Shown here in pieces: positions 1 to 10,000 of a stretch of DNA of 50,406 nt. The stretch is from Paractinoplanes lichenicola (GTDB lineage: Bacteria > Actinomycetota > Actinomycetes > Mycobacteriales > Micromonosporaceae). The stretch is from contig NZ_JAENHO010000029.1 of the NCBI RefSeq assembly GCF_016785085.1, forward strand, positions 1 to 50,406, in the 5' to 3' direction. Each line of letters starts with the position of its first letter. Position 1 is the stretch's first letter. Below the pieces are notes generated by a model. That model was not told the DNA's origin. It saw only the letters and a list, made by a program, of their open reading frames with translations, and did not search any database. A program made the position numbers and the translations under genes.

Positions 1-62
1 TCGCGATACAGGCGCACAGCCCTCGCCCGTAGTTCGTCGGGGTACTTCTTCGGTGCGGCCAC
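1..62 (-). CDS. IS3-family transposase OrfA, N-terminal fragment (runs off window)
   Basis: Only the first 20 codons are inside the window, starting at GTG (62-60) and reading VAAPKKYPDELRARAVRLYR. This is the characteristic start of the IS3/IS911-type OrfA helix-turn-helix protein (M/V-AAPKKYPDELR-RAVRL). OrfA binds the element ends and is normally joined to the OrfB DDE transposase by a -1 frameshift. A GGGGAGGAATT ribosome binding site lies just upstream on the minus strand, supporting this start. OrfB is not visible. Confidence 0.8.
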   Translation of the reverse strand, partial: MAAPKKYPDELRARAVRLYR

Positions 63-76
63 GGATAATTCCTCCC

Positions 77-94
77 CATGATCAGTCGATCATG
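77..94. repeat. 18-bp palindrome upstream of the transposase start
   Basis: CATGATC-AGTC-GATCATG is a perfect 7-bp inverted repeat with a 4-base spacer, lying between the presumed IS tip and the OrfA ribosome binding site. It could be an operator for transposase autoregulation or a small hairpin that limits read-in translation. Only the symmetry is directly seen. Confidence 0.6.
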
Positions 95-239
95 CTTGAG
101 AAGCTCCGCCAAACCGGGGGGAACTCACTTCGTCCACAGCGCGGCAGCCAGACCACCCGGCGCAAGGGGATTACCCAGGTCAGCCATGCATCCCAGCCGC
201 GGGTGACCAAACGCCTGGCCGTCACGTGTTCCCATGCAA

Positions 240-314
240 GGTCGGGGGATGGGGTGACCACTGAAAGCGTAAAAACGTTCTGTCTAGCTTCAGTGGGCAC
301 CCCATCCCCCGGCC
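240..314. terminator. Long hairpin downstream of the LacI-type regulator
   Basis: Positions 244-265 (GGGGGATGGGGTG then ACC then ACTGAA) pair with 289-310 (TTCAGT then GGG then CACCCCATCCCCC), and the pairing extends outward to 240/314. The stem has about 25 paired positions with one small internal mismatch and one bulge. It begins 36 bp downstream of the regulator's stop codon. It could act as a terminator for that gene and a barrier to the IS. There is no T-run on either side, so intrinsic termination is not certain; a small mobile palindrome is an alternative. Confidence 0.55.
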
Positions 315-349
315 GTCCAAGCGCAAGAAAATCGAGGAAACCCACCAGC

Positions 350-1399
350 TCAGGCGGCAGACGAGGAGACCGGCCGATCACGGTGGCGGGGAGCCTTAGC
401 GGTGGAGTCGCGGACGACCAGCTCGGGGCGGAAGAGGTACTCCGAGTGCGGCGCCCCGTGGCCGTTGATCTCGTCCATCAAGGAGCGAACAGCAGCCACG
501 GCCATGGCGGTCACGGGCTGGCGCAACGTCGTCAGCGGCGGGTCGGTGAAGGCGATCAGCGGGGAATCGTCGAAGCCGATGACTGAGACGTCGCCCGGGA
601 CGGAGAGGCCGCGGCGGCGGGCGGCTCGGATCGCGCCCAGGGCCATCAGGTCGGAGCCGCAGACCAGGCCGGTTGCGCCCATGGCCAACAGGCGGTCGGC
701 CGCGACCTCGCCGCCTTCGACGCCGAACAGGGTCAGGGAGACGTAGTCGTCGAGGTGGGCGTCGGCGATGCCTAGTTCGCGTTTCATGGCTTGGCGGTAG
801 CCGGCCAGTTTGCGTTGGACGGCGATGAAGCGGTTCGGGCCCGAGATCATGCCGATGCGTTTGTGGCCGAGGGCGACCAGGTGGGTGACGGCCAGGTCGC
901 CGGCCAGGCGTTCGTCGCAGGAGACGAACGGGGCCTCGATCCCCTCGGCGTAGCCGTTCATCAAGACGATTGGCAGCGGGCGGTCGAGCAGGCGCTGGTA
1001 GCGGGCGTGGTCGGCCGTGGTGTCGGCGGACAGGCCGGAGACGAAGACGATCCCGGACACTTGGCGGTCGAGCAGCATCTCGACGTATTCGTCCTCGGTG
1101 ACGCCGCCGGGGGACTGGGTGCACAGGACGGGCGTGTAGCCCTGCTGGGCCAGCGTCGACTCGATCACCTGGGCGAAGGCGGGGAAGATCGGGTTGTCGA
1201 GCTCGGGGACGACCAGGCCGACCAGGCCGGCGCTGCGCTTGCGCAGTCTCTCGGGGCGCTCGTAGCCGAGGACGTCGAGCGCGGTGAGCACCGCCTGGCG
1301 GGTCTCCTGGGAGACGCCGGGGCGGTCGTTGATGACACGCGAGACCGTCGCCTCACTGACCTGGGCCTGACGGGCGATGTCGGCCATCCGTGCACGCAT
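350..1399 (-). CDS. malR: LacI-family transcriptional regulator of the maltodextrin locus (MalR-like)
   Basis: This 349-residue protein has an N-terminal LacI helix-turn-helix (MADIARQAQVSEATVSRVIN, residues 5-24) and hinge helix, followed by a periplasmic-binding-protein-like sugar domain (GLVGLVVPELDNPIFPAF; C-terminal VIGFDDSPLIAFTDPPLTT). The length is normal for the family. ATG at 1399 was chosen because the reading frame upstream lacks family similarity. It is divergent from malE, as in Streptomyces where MalR represses the mal operon and is released by maltodextrin. Specific maltodextrin control is inferred from position and from the inverted repeats in the intergenic region; the symbol is by synteny. 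Confidence 0.88.
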   Translation of the reverse strand: MRARMADIARQAQVSEATVSRVINDRPGVSQETRQAVLTALDVLGYERPERLRKRSAGLVGLVVPELDNPIFPAFAQVIESTLAQQGYTPVLCTQSPGGVTEDEYVEMLLDRQVSGIVFVSGLSADTTADHARYQRLLDRPLPIVLMNGYAEGIEAPFVSCDERLAGDLAVTHLVALGHKRIGMISGPNRFIAVQRKLAGYRQAMKRELGIADAHLDDYVSLTLFGVEGGEVAADRLLAMGATGLVCGSDLMALGAIRAARRRGLSVPGDVSVIGFDDSPLIAFTDPPLTTLRQPVTAMAVAAVRSLMDEINGHGAPHSEYLFRPELVVRDSTAKAPRHRDRPVSSSAA

Positions 1400-1439
1400 G
1401 GCGACAACTCTAGTGCTGCCGCGTTTCCGGGGAGATCCT

Positions 1440-1470
1440 GCAAGCTCTTCCATTCGCTGCAAGCTCTTGC
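1440..1470. promoter_or_regulatory. Paired LacI-type operators between malR and malE
   Basis: Two copies of the same inverted repeat lie 19 bp apart: GCAAGCTCTTCC at 1440-1451 and GCAAGCTCTTGC at 1459-1470. The second is a perfect GCAAG-N2-CTTGC palindrome. Half-sites resembling it recur closer to malE (TGCAAG near 1580). LacI-family proteins bind such symmetric sites, and the position 145 bp upstream of malE and 41-71 bp upstream of malR suits control of both. The bound protein is inferred to be the adjacent regulator. Confidence 0.65.
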
Positions 1471-1614
1471 TAACGTCCCGGCAACGACAACGATACAGGC
1501 CGATGCCTGGCCAGGGTGCTGCTCGCTGGTTCTTCGGGATTCGCGAAACCGGCCCAGTTCGCAAGCCGATGAAAGTTGCTGCAAGATCCACCAAGCTCAT
1601 ACAAGGAGACGCCC

Positions 1615-2874
1615 ATGCGCATCCGTCCCGCGGGTGTAGCCGCCGCCCTGATCTGCGCTCTGGCCCTCGCCGGGTGCGGCGGGAGCGACGACAAGAGCAG
1701 TCCCACCGATAACCCGTCCGCCAATGCGGGTGGGAAGCAGGGCGAGCTCGTCATCTGGGCCGACGACAAGCGGTCGGCCGCCCTCAAGCCGTTCGCCGAC
1801 AAGTTCGGGGCCGAGAACGGCGTCACCGTCAAGGTCCAGGCGATCTCGAAGGATCAGCAGACCACCTTTGTCACCGCTTCTCAGCAGGGGAGCGGCCCCG
1901 ACGTGATGGTCGGCGCGCACGACTGGATCGGCAACCTCGTGCAGAACGGCGCGATCGACCCGGTGCAGCTGGCCGCCGAGCAGACCAGCGGCCTCAACCC
2001 CAACGCGCTCAAGGCGGTCACCTTCAACGGGCAGACGTACGGGGTCCCGTACGCGATGGAGAATCTGGCCTTGATCCGCAACACGGACCTGGCTCCGGAG
2101 GCGCCCAAAACCATCGAGGCGCTGGTGGCCGACGCAAAAAGGCTGAAGGACGCCAAAAAGGTCACGGAGACGCTGTGCCTGCAGGTCGGGCAGAACGGCG
2201 ACGCCTACCACCTGTATCCGCTGTATTCGAGCGCCGGCGGTTACCTGTTCGGCACCGGCGCGAACGGCGATTACGACCCCAAGGATCTGGGCGTGGGCAA
2301 GCCGGAGTCGGTCGCGGCGTTCAAGAAGATCGCCACGCTGGGGGAGAAGGGGTCGGGCGCCCTCAAGCGGTCGATCACCCCGGAGAACTCGATCGCCACT
2401 TTCACCGGCAAGAAGTGCGCGTTCCTGGTCAGCGGTCCGTGGGCGATCACCGACGTCAAAAAGGCCAAGCTCCCGTACGACATCAGCCCCGTCCCCGGTT
2501 TCGCCGGCGGGCAACCCGCGCGGCCGTTCCTGGGGGTGCAGAGCTTCTACGTCGCGTCGAAGGGCAAGAACAAGGCGCTCGCGCAGGAGTTCGTGACCAA
2601 CTACGTGACCACGCCGGAGCTGGCCGTCGCGCTGTATGAGGCCGAGCCCCGGCCGCCGGCCCTGACCGCCGCGTTCGACCAGGTCAAGGGCTCCGACGCC
2701 GATCTCGAGAAGTTCGTCGAGGCGGGCAAGGACGGGCAGCCGCTGCCGGCCGTGCCCGAGATGGCGGCGATCTGGGACCCGTTCGGCAAGGCGGAGGCCT
2801 CAGTGGTGGGTGGCGCCGACCCGGCCAAGACGATCACGGCCGCGGGCAAGACGATCTCGGCCGCGATCAAGTAA
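1615..2874 (+). CDS. malE: Maltose/maltodextrin ABC transporter substrate-binding lipoprotein
   Basis: This 419-residue extracytoplasmic solute-binding protein has a lipoprotein signal peptide with lipobox LAGC (Cys about residue 20), followed by a Ser/Asp-rich linker. The start of the mature domain (GELVIWADDKRSAALKPFA) and YGVPYAMENLALIRN match the MalE/family-1 binding-protein fold. AAGGAG lies at a good distance before ATG 1615; an upstream in-frame start would put residues before the signal peptide. It should deliver maltodextrins to MalFG. No ATPase gene follows; in Streptomyces the shared ATPase MsiK, encoded elsewhere, energises this transporter, and the same is inferred here. Confidence 0.93.
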   Translation: MRIRPAGVAAALICALALAGCGGSDDKSSPTDNPSANAGGKQGELVIWADDKRSAALKPFADKFGAENGVTVKVQAISKDQQTTFVTASQQGSGPDVMVGAHDWIGNLVQNGAIDPVQLAAEQTSGLNPNALKAVTFNGQTYGVPYAMENLALIRNTDLAPEAPKTIEALVADAKRLKDAKKVTETLCLQVGQNGDAYHLYPLYSSAGGYLFGTGANGDYDPKDLGVGKPESVAAFKKIATLGEKGSGALKRSITPENSIATFTGKKCAFLVSGPWAITDVKKAKLPYDISPVPGFAGGQPARPFLGVQSFYVASKGKNKALAQEFVTNYVTTPELAVALYEAEPRPPALTAAFDQVKGSDADLEKFVEAGKDGQPLPAVPEMAAIWDPFGKAEASVVGGADPAKTITAAGKTISAAIK

Positions 2875-4458
2875 ATGACGGCGACGAAGCTTGGCGGGCC
2901 TGAGGTCCAGGCCCGCCCGGCCGTGGAAGAGAAGCCCGACAAAAAGGGCACGATGATCAAGATCCCGCTGCTGGGGATCACCACGGCGATTGCGATCTGG
3001 GCCGCCTTCCCGCTGGTCGACAACGAGGCCTGGATCGGCCTGGCCGTCCTGATCGCGACGACGGCGGGTCTGCTCTACCTTTACCTGACTCCGCGCCACA
3101 TCCCACTCAAATACCTGGCCCCCGGCACGATCCTGCTGATCCTCTTTCAGGTTTTCCCGGTGCTCTACACGGCGAGCACGGCGTTCACCAACTTCGGTGA
3201 CGGTCACCGCGGCAGCAAGCAGGAGGCCGTCACCGCCATTCAGACCGCGTCGGTCACGCAGGTGCCGGGTTCCCAGCAGTACGCCCTTACGGTGGCGACG
3301 ACGGGCGATCCGGCCACCGGCCCCCTGGTCTTCCTGATCACCGACCCGGTAACCAGGCAAGTTGAAGCCGGCGACGCCGACGGGCTCAAGCAGATCGAGG
3401 CCGCCGTGAACAGCGCCGGGCGGGTCACCGCGGCCGACGGCTTCACGGTGCTCACTGTCGGGCAGGCGAGCGTCCGCAGTGCCGAGATCACCGCGCTGGC
3501 CGTGCCCACCGCGGGTGGCGCCATCCGGTCGTCGGGGCTGTCCCGGGCGTACGAGGGAAGGGCCGGCCGCGCCTATGACGAGGGCTGCGACTGCATCCGC
3601 GACACGACCACCGGCCGGACGTGGACCGCCGACGAGACCGTGGGCGCGTTCGTCGACGGCAACGGCGAGCGGCTCGCGCAGGGCTGGAAGGTCGGCGTCG
3701 GGTTCAGCAACTTCACGCGCGTGCTGTCCGAGCCTGCGATTGCCGGCCCGTTCCTCCGTACGCTGGTCTGGAACCTCGCCTTCGCCATCGCGTCGACCGG
3801 CGGCACGTTCGTGCTCGGGTTGCTGCTCGCGATGGCCCTGCACTCGCCCCGGGTCCGCGGCCGCACGGCCTATCGCGTGCTACTCGTGCTCCCGTACGCG
3901 ATGCCGTCGTTCGCCATGCTGCTGGTCTGGCGCGACATGTTCAACACGGACTTCGGGCTGATCAACAACCTGCTCGGCCTGGACGTCGACTGGTTCGGGG
4001 GCAGCGCCTCGGCCCGGCTGGCGGTGATCCTCGTGCAGCTGTGGCTGGGTTATCCGTACATGTTTCTGGTCGCCACCGGCGCGTTGCAGGCCATCCCGCG
4101 CGAGCTGGCCGAGGCGTCCCGGATCGACGGCGCGAGCGCGTGGGGCGGCTTCCGGCGGATCACCCTGCCGCTGCTGATGGTCGCGCTGACCCCGCTGCTG
4201 ATCTCGTCGTTCGCGTTCAACTTCAACAACTTCAACGCGATCTACCTGACCACCGAGGGCGCGCCGTTCCCGGCCGACAACCCGGCCAACGGCGCCACCG
4301 ACCTGCTGATCACCTACACCTACCGGATCGCGTTCGGCGGGGGCGGCGCCCAGTACGGCTTCGCCGCGGCCATCTCGATCTTCATCTTCCTGATCGTCGC
4401 CGTGGTGTCGGCGGCCAGCTTCCGGCGCACCCGTCATCTGGAGGAGGTTCACGCATGA
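2875..4458 (+). CDS. malF: Maltose ABC transporter permease MalF
   Basis: This 527-residue inner-membrane permease has N-terminal membrane helices (LLGITTAIAIWAAFPLV; IGLAVLIATTAGLLYLYL; GTILLILFQVFPVLYTAST), a large extracytoplasmic loop of about 170 residues (roughly 100-275) equivalent to the MalF P2 loop, and a C-terminal transport domain with the EAA-type motif (ELAEASRIDGASAWGGFRRI). ATG 2875 directly abuts the malE stop codon, so translation is probably coupled. The loop contains a CDCI cysteine pair that may form a disulfide outside the cell. Confidence 0.93.
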   Translation: MTATKLGGPEVQARPAVEEKPDKKGTMIKIPLLGITTAIAIWAAFPLVDNEAWIGLAVLIATTAGLLYLYLTPRHIPLKYLAPGTILLILFQVFPVLYTASTAFTNFGDGHRGSKQEAVTAIQTASVTQVPGSQQYALTVATTGDPATGPLVFLITDPVTRQVEAGDADGLKQIEAAVNSAGRVTAADGFTVLTVGQASVRSAEITALAVPTAGGAIRSSGLSRAYEGRAGRAYDEGCDCIRDTTTGRTWTADETVGAFVDGNGERLAQGWKVGVGFSNFTRVLSEPAIAGPFLRTLVWNLAFAIASTGGTFVLGLLLAMALHSPRVRGRTAYRVLLVLPYAMPSFAMLLVWRDMFNTDFGLINNLLGLDVDWFGGSASARLAVILVQLWLGYPYMFLVATGALQAIPRELAEASRIDGASAWGGFRRITLPLLMVALTPLLISSFAFNFNNFNAIYLTTEGAPFPADNPANGATDLLITYTYRIAFGGGGAQYGFAAAISIFIFLIVAVVSAASFRRTRHLEEVHA

Positions 4459-5297
4459 GTTGGCTCAAGCAGGTGGGCTGGCGGCACCTCGTCGGCGTCC
4501 TCATGCTCGTCTTCGCGCTGGCGCCGATCGTGTTCGTCGTCTCGGCCGCTTTCAACCCGCTCGGCACGCTGTCGTCGAGCGAGATCGTGCCGACCGGCGC
4601 CTCGGCCGCCAACTTCACCCGGCTGTTCGCGGACACCGAGTTCGGCCACTGGTTCCTCAACTCGATAGTGATCGCCGGGCTCTCGTCGGCCGCCTCGGTG
4701 TTCATCTCGGCCCTGGCCGCGTACGCGTTCAGCCGCCGCCGGTTCCGCGGCCGCCGGGTGGGGCTGCTCTCGGTCCTGCTGATCCAGATGTTCCCGCAGT
4801 TCCTGGCGATCGTCGCGATCTTCCTGATCTTCTCGACGGTCACCGACTACTGGCCGGCGCTCGGCTTCAACACGTGGTGGGGGCTGATCCTGCTCTACCT
4901 GGGCGGCGCGCTGGGCGTGAACACATGGCTGATGAAGGGCTTCTTCGACACCGTGCCGCGCGAGCTCGACGAGTCGGCCACGATGGACGGCGCCAGCCAC
5001 CCGCAGGTGTTCTTCCGGATCCTGCTGCCGCTGGTCGCGCCGATCCTGGCCGTCACCGCGCTGCTGGCGTTCATCGGCACGATCAACGAGTTCCTGATCG
5101 CCAACGTCTTCCTCACCGACGCGGGCGCCAAGACGTTGCCGGTGGGGCTGGTCGGCATGGTGGCAGGGGAGCGCAACGCCAACTTCGGCATGTTCTGCGC
5201 GGGCACGCTGCTCACCGCGATCCCCACCGTCCTGGTGTTCCAGCTGCTGCAGCGTTACATCACCGACGGGCTCACGGCCGGGGCGGTCAAGGGATGA
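4455..5297 (+). CDS. malG: Maltose ABC transporter permease MalG
   Basis: This 280-residue permease has about six membrane helices and the conserved EAA loop (ELDESATMDGASHPQVFFRI) that contacts the ATPase. The start is the ATG of an ATGA overlap with the malF stop, preceded by GGAGG. MalF and MalG form the channel of the maltodextrin importer. The C-terminus (QLLQRYITDGLTAGAVKG) is the usual MalG ending. Confidence 0.94.
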   Translation: MSWLKQVGWRHLVGVLMLVFALAPIVFVVSAAFNPLGTLSSSEIVPTGASAANFTRLFADTEFGHWFLNSIVIAGLSSAASVFISALAAYAFSRRRFRGRRVGLLSVLLIQMFPQFLAIVAIFLIFSTVTDYWPALGFNTWWGLILLYLGGALGVNTWLMKGFFDTVPRELDESATMDGASHPQVFFRILLPLVAPILAVTALLAFIGTINEFLIANVFLTDAGAKTLPVGLVGMVAGERNANFGMFCAGTLLTAIPTVLVFQLLQRYITDGLTAGAVKG

Positions 5298-7036
5298 GGC
5301 CGCATCACGACGGCAGCGAGCTGTACGTCAGCGATCCCGCGCCGGCGCTCGGCGACACGGTCACCGTGTTCGTGCGGGTGCCGCGCGGGACCGGGGTGTC
5401 GCGCGTGCACCTGCGCTGGGTGCGCGACGGCGAGCCGGTGTTCACATCAGCAAAAGTTGATCATGTGCACCACAACGACACCTGGTGGCGAGCGGAACTG
5501 CAGGCTTGCAACCCGGTCACCCGCTACCGTTTCCTGCTCGGCACGACGAGCGGCGTGCGCTGGCTGACCGCGTACGGGGTCACGAATCACGACGTGCCCG
5601 ACAGCACCGACTTCCGGCTGGTCGCGCAGCCACCCGCCCCGGCGTGGACGCGCGACGCCGTCATTTATCAGATCTTCCCCGACCGGTACGCCCGGTCGGC
5701 CGCGGCGGAGCTGCGCGAGACCCCGGACTGGGCGATCCGCGCGGACTCCTGGGACGAGCCGGTCGTGCCCGGCCCCGATGCTGTCCGCGTGCTCCACGGC
5801 GGCGACCTGGACGGCATCGCGCGGCGGCTCGACCACGTGACCGCCCTCGGCGCGAACACGATCTATCTGACCCCGTTCTTCCCGGCCCGCTCCAACCACC
5901 GCTACGACGCCTCGGGTTTCGACCGGGTCGACCCGCTGCTCGGTGGCGACCGCGGGCTCGAGCGGCTGGCGGCGGCGGCCCGCGAGCGCGGCGTGCGGCT
6001 GATCGGCGACCTGACCACCAACCACACCGGCGACGCGCATCCGTGGTTCGCCTCGCGGCCCGACTTCTACTACCCCGGCGTCTTCTGGCTCGGCGTGCCC
6101 AGCCTGCCCAAGCTGAACTGGGCAAGCGCCGGCCTGCGCGAGGAGTTCCGCGCCATCGTGCGGCGGTGGCGGGCCGAGCCGTACGGGCTCGCGGGCTGGC
6201 GGATCGACGTCGCGAACATGACCGCGCGGCACGGCGGCGACGACTGGAACCACGAGGTGGCCGCGCTGCTGCGGGAAGCCGTGGGCGACGGCCTGCTGAT
6301 CGCCGAGCACGGCCACGACGCGACCGATGATCTGGACCGCGACGGCTGGCACGGCACGATGAACTACGCCGGGTTCCTGCGTCCGGTGTGGAGCTGGCTG
6401 CGCGCCGAGACCGCCCTTTCCGACAGCCTGGGCAACCCCGAGGAGCTTCCCGTACGCGATGCCGGCGCGCTGGTCGCGACCATGTCGGCGTTCGCGGCGC
6501 AGATGTCGTGGCGGTCGTGGGAGGCGTCGTGGTCGCTCCTCGGTTCCCACGACACGGCCCGCATCCGTACGGTCGTGGGCGACGCGGAGCGGCAGCACGT
6601 GGCCGCGGGGCTGTTGTTCACGCTGCCCGGCACGCCGATGGTGTTCGCCGGCGACGAGCTCGGGCTCACCGGCGGCGGCAACGAGTCGGCCCGGCAGCCG
6701 ATGCCGTGGGACCGCCGCAACATCTGGGACAACAAAACGCTGGGGCGTTATCGGGACCTCATCTCGCTGCGTAAGAGTTTGCCGGCCCTCACCCGCGGCG
6801 GGCTGCGCTGGGTCCACGCCGACGGCGACGTTCTCAGCTTCCTGCGGGAGAGCGCGTCGCAGAGCGTTCTGGTGCTCGCGTCCCGCGGCGCGGCAAAAGC
6901 CAAGCTGACCGGTCTTCCGCCCGGCATCACTCTAGAAAACCTTTACGGCGGCGCCCCGCCGCTGCACATTGAATCCGATGGTTCCACCGTCATCGATATC
7001 TCTGGTCCGGCCGTTCAGGTCTGGGTCATCCCGTAG
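5294..7036 (+). CDS. Intracellular GH13 alpha-glucosidase/maltodextrin glucosidase
   Basis: This 580-residue protein has no signal peptide. It has an N-terminal beta-sandwich (about 1-110) as in neopullulanase/cyclomaltodextrinase enzymes, then the GH13 barrel starting at DAVIYQIFPDRYA. Conserved regions are visible: DLTTNHTG (region I), GWRIDVANM with the nucleophile Asp (II), LIAEHGHD with the acid Glu (III) and LLGSHDTARI (IV). It overlaps malG by ATGA, so it is co-expressed and should cleave imported maltodextrins to glucose. Streptomyces has an alpha-glucosidase (aglA) at the same place. Whether it prefers alpha-1,4 linkages or cyclodextrins cannot be told. Confidence 0.9.
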   Translation: MRPHHDGSELYVSDPAPALGDTVTVFVRVPRGTGVSRVHLRWVRDGEPVFTSAKVDHVHHNDTWWRAELQACNPVTRYRFLLGTTSGVRWLTAYGVTNHDVPDSTDFRLVAQPPAPAWTRDAVIYQIFPDRYARSAAAELRETPDWAIRADSWDEPVVPGPDAVRVLHGGDLDGIARRLDHVTALGANTIYLTPFFPARSNHRYDASGFDRVDPLLGGDRGLERLAAAARERGVRLIGDLTTNHTGDAHPWFASRPDFYYPGVFWLGVPSLPKLNWASAGLREEFRAIVRRWRAEPYGLAGWRIDVANMTARHGGDDWNHEVAALLREAVGDGLLIAEHGHDATDDLDRDGWHGTMNYAGFLRPVWSWLRAETALSDSLGNPEELPVRDAGALVATMSAFAAQMSWRSWEASWSLLGSHDTARIRTVVGDAERQHVAAGLLFTLPGTPMVFAGDELGLTGGGNESARQPMPWDRRNIWDNKTLGRYRDLISLRKSLPALTRGGLRWVHADGDVLSFLRESASQSVLVLASRGAAKAKLTGLPPGITLENLYGGAPPLHIESDGSTVIDISGPAVQVWVIP

Positions 7037-7047
7037 AAGGGGACATA

Positions 7048-10000
7048 GTGGTCTCTCGAAGTCGGCGGCTCCTGGCCGCTGCCATAACCCTGACACTGCC
7101 GTTCCTCGCGGTGCTGCCGACTGAAGTGCAGGCCGCGCCGAAAGCCGCCCCGGCCGACGCCGTCATCGCCCAGTGGGGTGCCGACAAAACGGCCGACAAC
7201 GAGCAGTACTACTTCGTGCTGCCCGACCGCTTCGCCAACGGCGACAAGGCCAACGACAAGGGCGGCCTGACCGGCGACCGGCTGGCCACCGGGCTCGACC
7301 CGGCGGACAAGGGCTTCTATCACGGCGGCGACCTGGCCGGCGTGATCGACAAGCTGGACTACATCCAGGGCCTCGGCACCACCGCGATCTGGCTCGCCCC
7401 GGTCTTCAAGAACCGTCCCGTGCAGGGCAGCGGCGACGACGTGTCGGCCGGCTACCACGGCTACTGGATCACCGACTTCACCCAGGTCGACCCGCACTTC
7501 GGCACGAATGCCGAGCTCAAGAAGCTGGTCCAACTGGCCCACAAGCGCGGCATGAAGGTCTTCCTCGACATCATCGCCAACCACACGGCCGACGTTATCC
7601 GCTACGCCGAGGATAAGTACGACTACATCGACAAGGCCACGAAGCCGTACAAGGACGCGCAGGGCCGCCCGTTCGACGACCGTAAGGGCGAGTTCCCCAA
7701 GGTGTCGGCGGCCTCGTTCCCGTACACGCCGGTGTTCCCGACCGCGGCCGACAAGACCGTTAAGAAGCCGGCCTGGCTCAACGACCCCACGATGTATCAC
7801 AACCGGGGCAACTCGACCTTCGCCGGCGAGAACAGCGAGTACGGCGACTTCTTCGGCCTCGACGACCTGTGGACCGAGCGGCCCGAGGTCGTCCGCGGAA
7901 TGACCGACATCTACGCGTACTGGATCGCCGCCACCGGCATCGACGGCTACCGGCTCGACACCGTCAAGCACGTCGACCTCGACTTCTGGCCGCAGTTCAG
8001 CGCGGGCATCGAGAAGGCGGCGCAGCGGGCCGGCAAAAAGGACTTCTTCATGTTCGGCGAGGTCTACAGCGCCGACCAGGAGATCCAATCCACGTACGTA
8101 CGCCGCGGTGGTCTGCCTGCCACGCTGGACTTCTCGTTCCAGGAGGCGGCCAAGGGCTTCGTGGCCGGCGACGGCTCGGCCCAGGCCCTGGCCGACCTGT
8201 ACGCCAAGGACGACCTCTACGCCGCGCGCGACACCGGCGCCGGGCGGCTGCCGACGTTCCTGGGCAACCACGACATGGGCCGGATCGGGTCGTTCCTCAA
8301 GGGCGACGACGCCCTGCGCCGCGATCAGCTGGCGCACGAGCTGATGTTCCTGACCCGGGGGCAGCCGGTCGTCTACTCCGGCGACGAGCAGGGCTTCACG
8401 GGGCCGGGCGGCGACAAGGACGCGCGGCAGGACATGTTCGCCTCCAAGACCGCCGACTACCTCGACGACGACCTGATCGGCACCGACCGCACGCACGCCG
8501 TCGACAACTACGACACCGCACACCCGATTTACCGTACGATCGCCGCGCTGGGCGCCCTGCGCAAGGCGAACCCGGCGCTGCGCGGGGGAGTGCAGGTCAC
8601 CCGGCACGCGGCCGACGGTGTCTTCGCGGCGTCCCGGCTCGACCGGGCCCAGCGAGTCGAATACGTGGTGGCGGCCAACAGCGGCACCACCGCGAAGACC
8701 GTCACGGTCGACACGTGGACGCCGTCAACTTCCTTCCGCGGCATCTACGGCTCTGCGGACAATTCGAACAGCAAGATCGACGGCAAGTTGACCATCACTG
8801 TGCCGCCGCTGTCGGCGGTTGCCTTCAAAGCGGACAAGTCGCTCCCGGCTGCGTCTGGTGGTCCCACGATCAAGTTCACGTCGCCGACCGACGCGCTGGT
8901 CCCCACTCGTACGAAACTGGCCGTGGAAACCACCGGCGACCCCCTGGCCACGACCACCTTCGCGGCGCAGATCGGCGACGGCCCCTGGCGGCTTGTCGGC
9001 TCGGGCACGAACTCGGCCTATCACGACCTGACCGGCCTCGCGGGCGGCACGACGGTTCGCTACAAGGCGGTCGTCCGCGACAGCAGGGGCCGGCTGGCTT
9101 CCGCGACCACGTCGATCAAGGTGGGCACTCCGGTCAGCACGACCAGTCCCGACTACGCCGTCGTGCACTATCAGCGGCCGGCCGGGGGCTACGACGACTA
9201 CGGGCTTTACGTGTTCGGCGACGTCGATCCGTCGATGACGACCACGTATCCGGCCGGGCAGCCGTTTGCCGGCGAGGACGCGTACGGGAAATTCGCCTTT
9301 GTGAAGCTGGCCCCGAACGCCAAGAACGTGGGCTTCATCGTGGTCGGCAAGGACGGGGTGAAGGACGTCGACGCCGACCGCTTCTTCGACCCGTCGCAGC
9401 ACGGCGAGATCTGGCTCAAGCAAGGCGAGGCGGGGATCACCACCACGCCGCCGTCCGTTTCACAGGACCCGAACACGGCGACCATCCACTATCGGCGGGC
9501 CGACAACAACTACGCCGGTTGGGGCCTGCATGTGTGGGACGGCGCGGCCAACCCGACCGACTGGGCGGCGCCGATCCAGCCGTCGGGCACCGACTCGTTC
9601 GGCGCCATCTACCGCGTGCCGCTGGCGGCCGGGGCGTCGGCGCTGAAATACATCATCCACAAGGGCGACGAGAAGGACCTGCCCGACGATCAGCAGCTGA
9701 CGTTCGCCGAGGGCGGTCGCGAGATCTGGCTGCTGGCCGGGGTGTCGCCGCGGGTGGCGCCGGTCGTCAAGAAGACCGGCTCGGGCGGCGTGATCGACGT
9801 GACCAAGTCGTCGGCCGTCTGGCTCGATCGGGGCACGATCGCCGTCCCCGCAGGAAAGACCGACGGCAAGATCTACGACCTGGTGTACGCGCCCGGTGGC
9901 ATCACGAATGACGTCTCCGGCGACCTCAAGTCGGTGCGGCTCACGCCCGGTGCGCTCACCGACGCCCAGCGCGCCCGGTTCCCGCACCTGTGGCAGTACG

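Larger units (their letters stand above)
1..127 (-). mobile_element. IS3-family insertion sequence, left end only
   Basis: The window opens inside an insertion sequence read on the minus strand. From about position 127 towards 1 the minus strand begins TGAGTTCC, then a C/G-rich stretch and GGTTTGGCGGAGC, then a ribosome binding site and the start of a transposase OrfA. A TG-starting terminus with a CCGGTTTG(G/T)CGGAG motif resembles, from memory, ends of actinobacterial IS3-family elements. The exact border at 127 is a guess from the terminal TG; the other end lies outside the window, so intactness cannot be judged. Confidence 0.55.
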
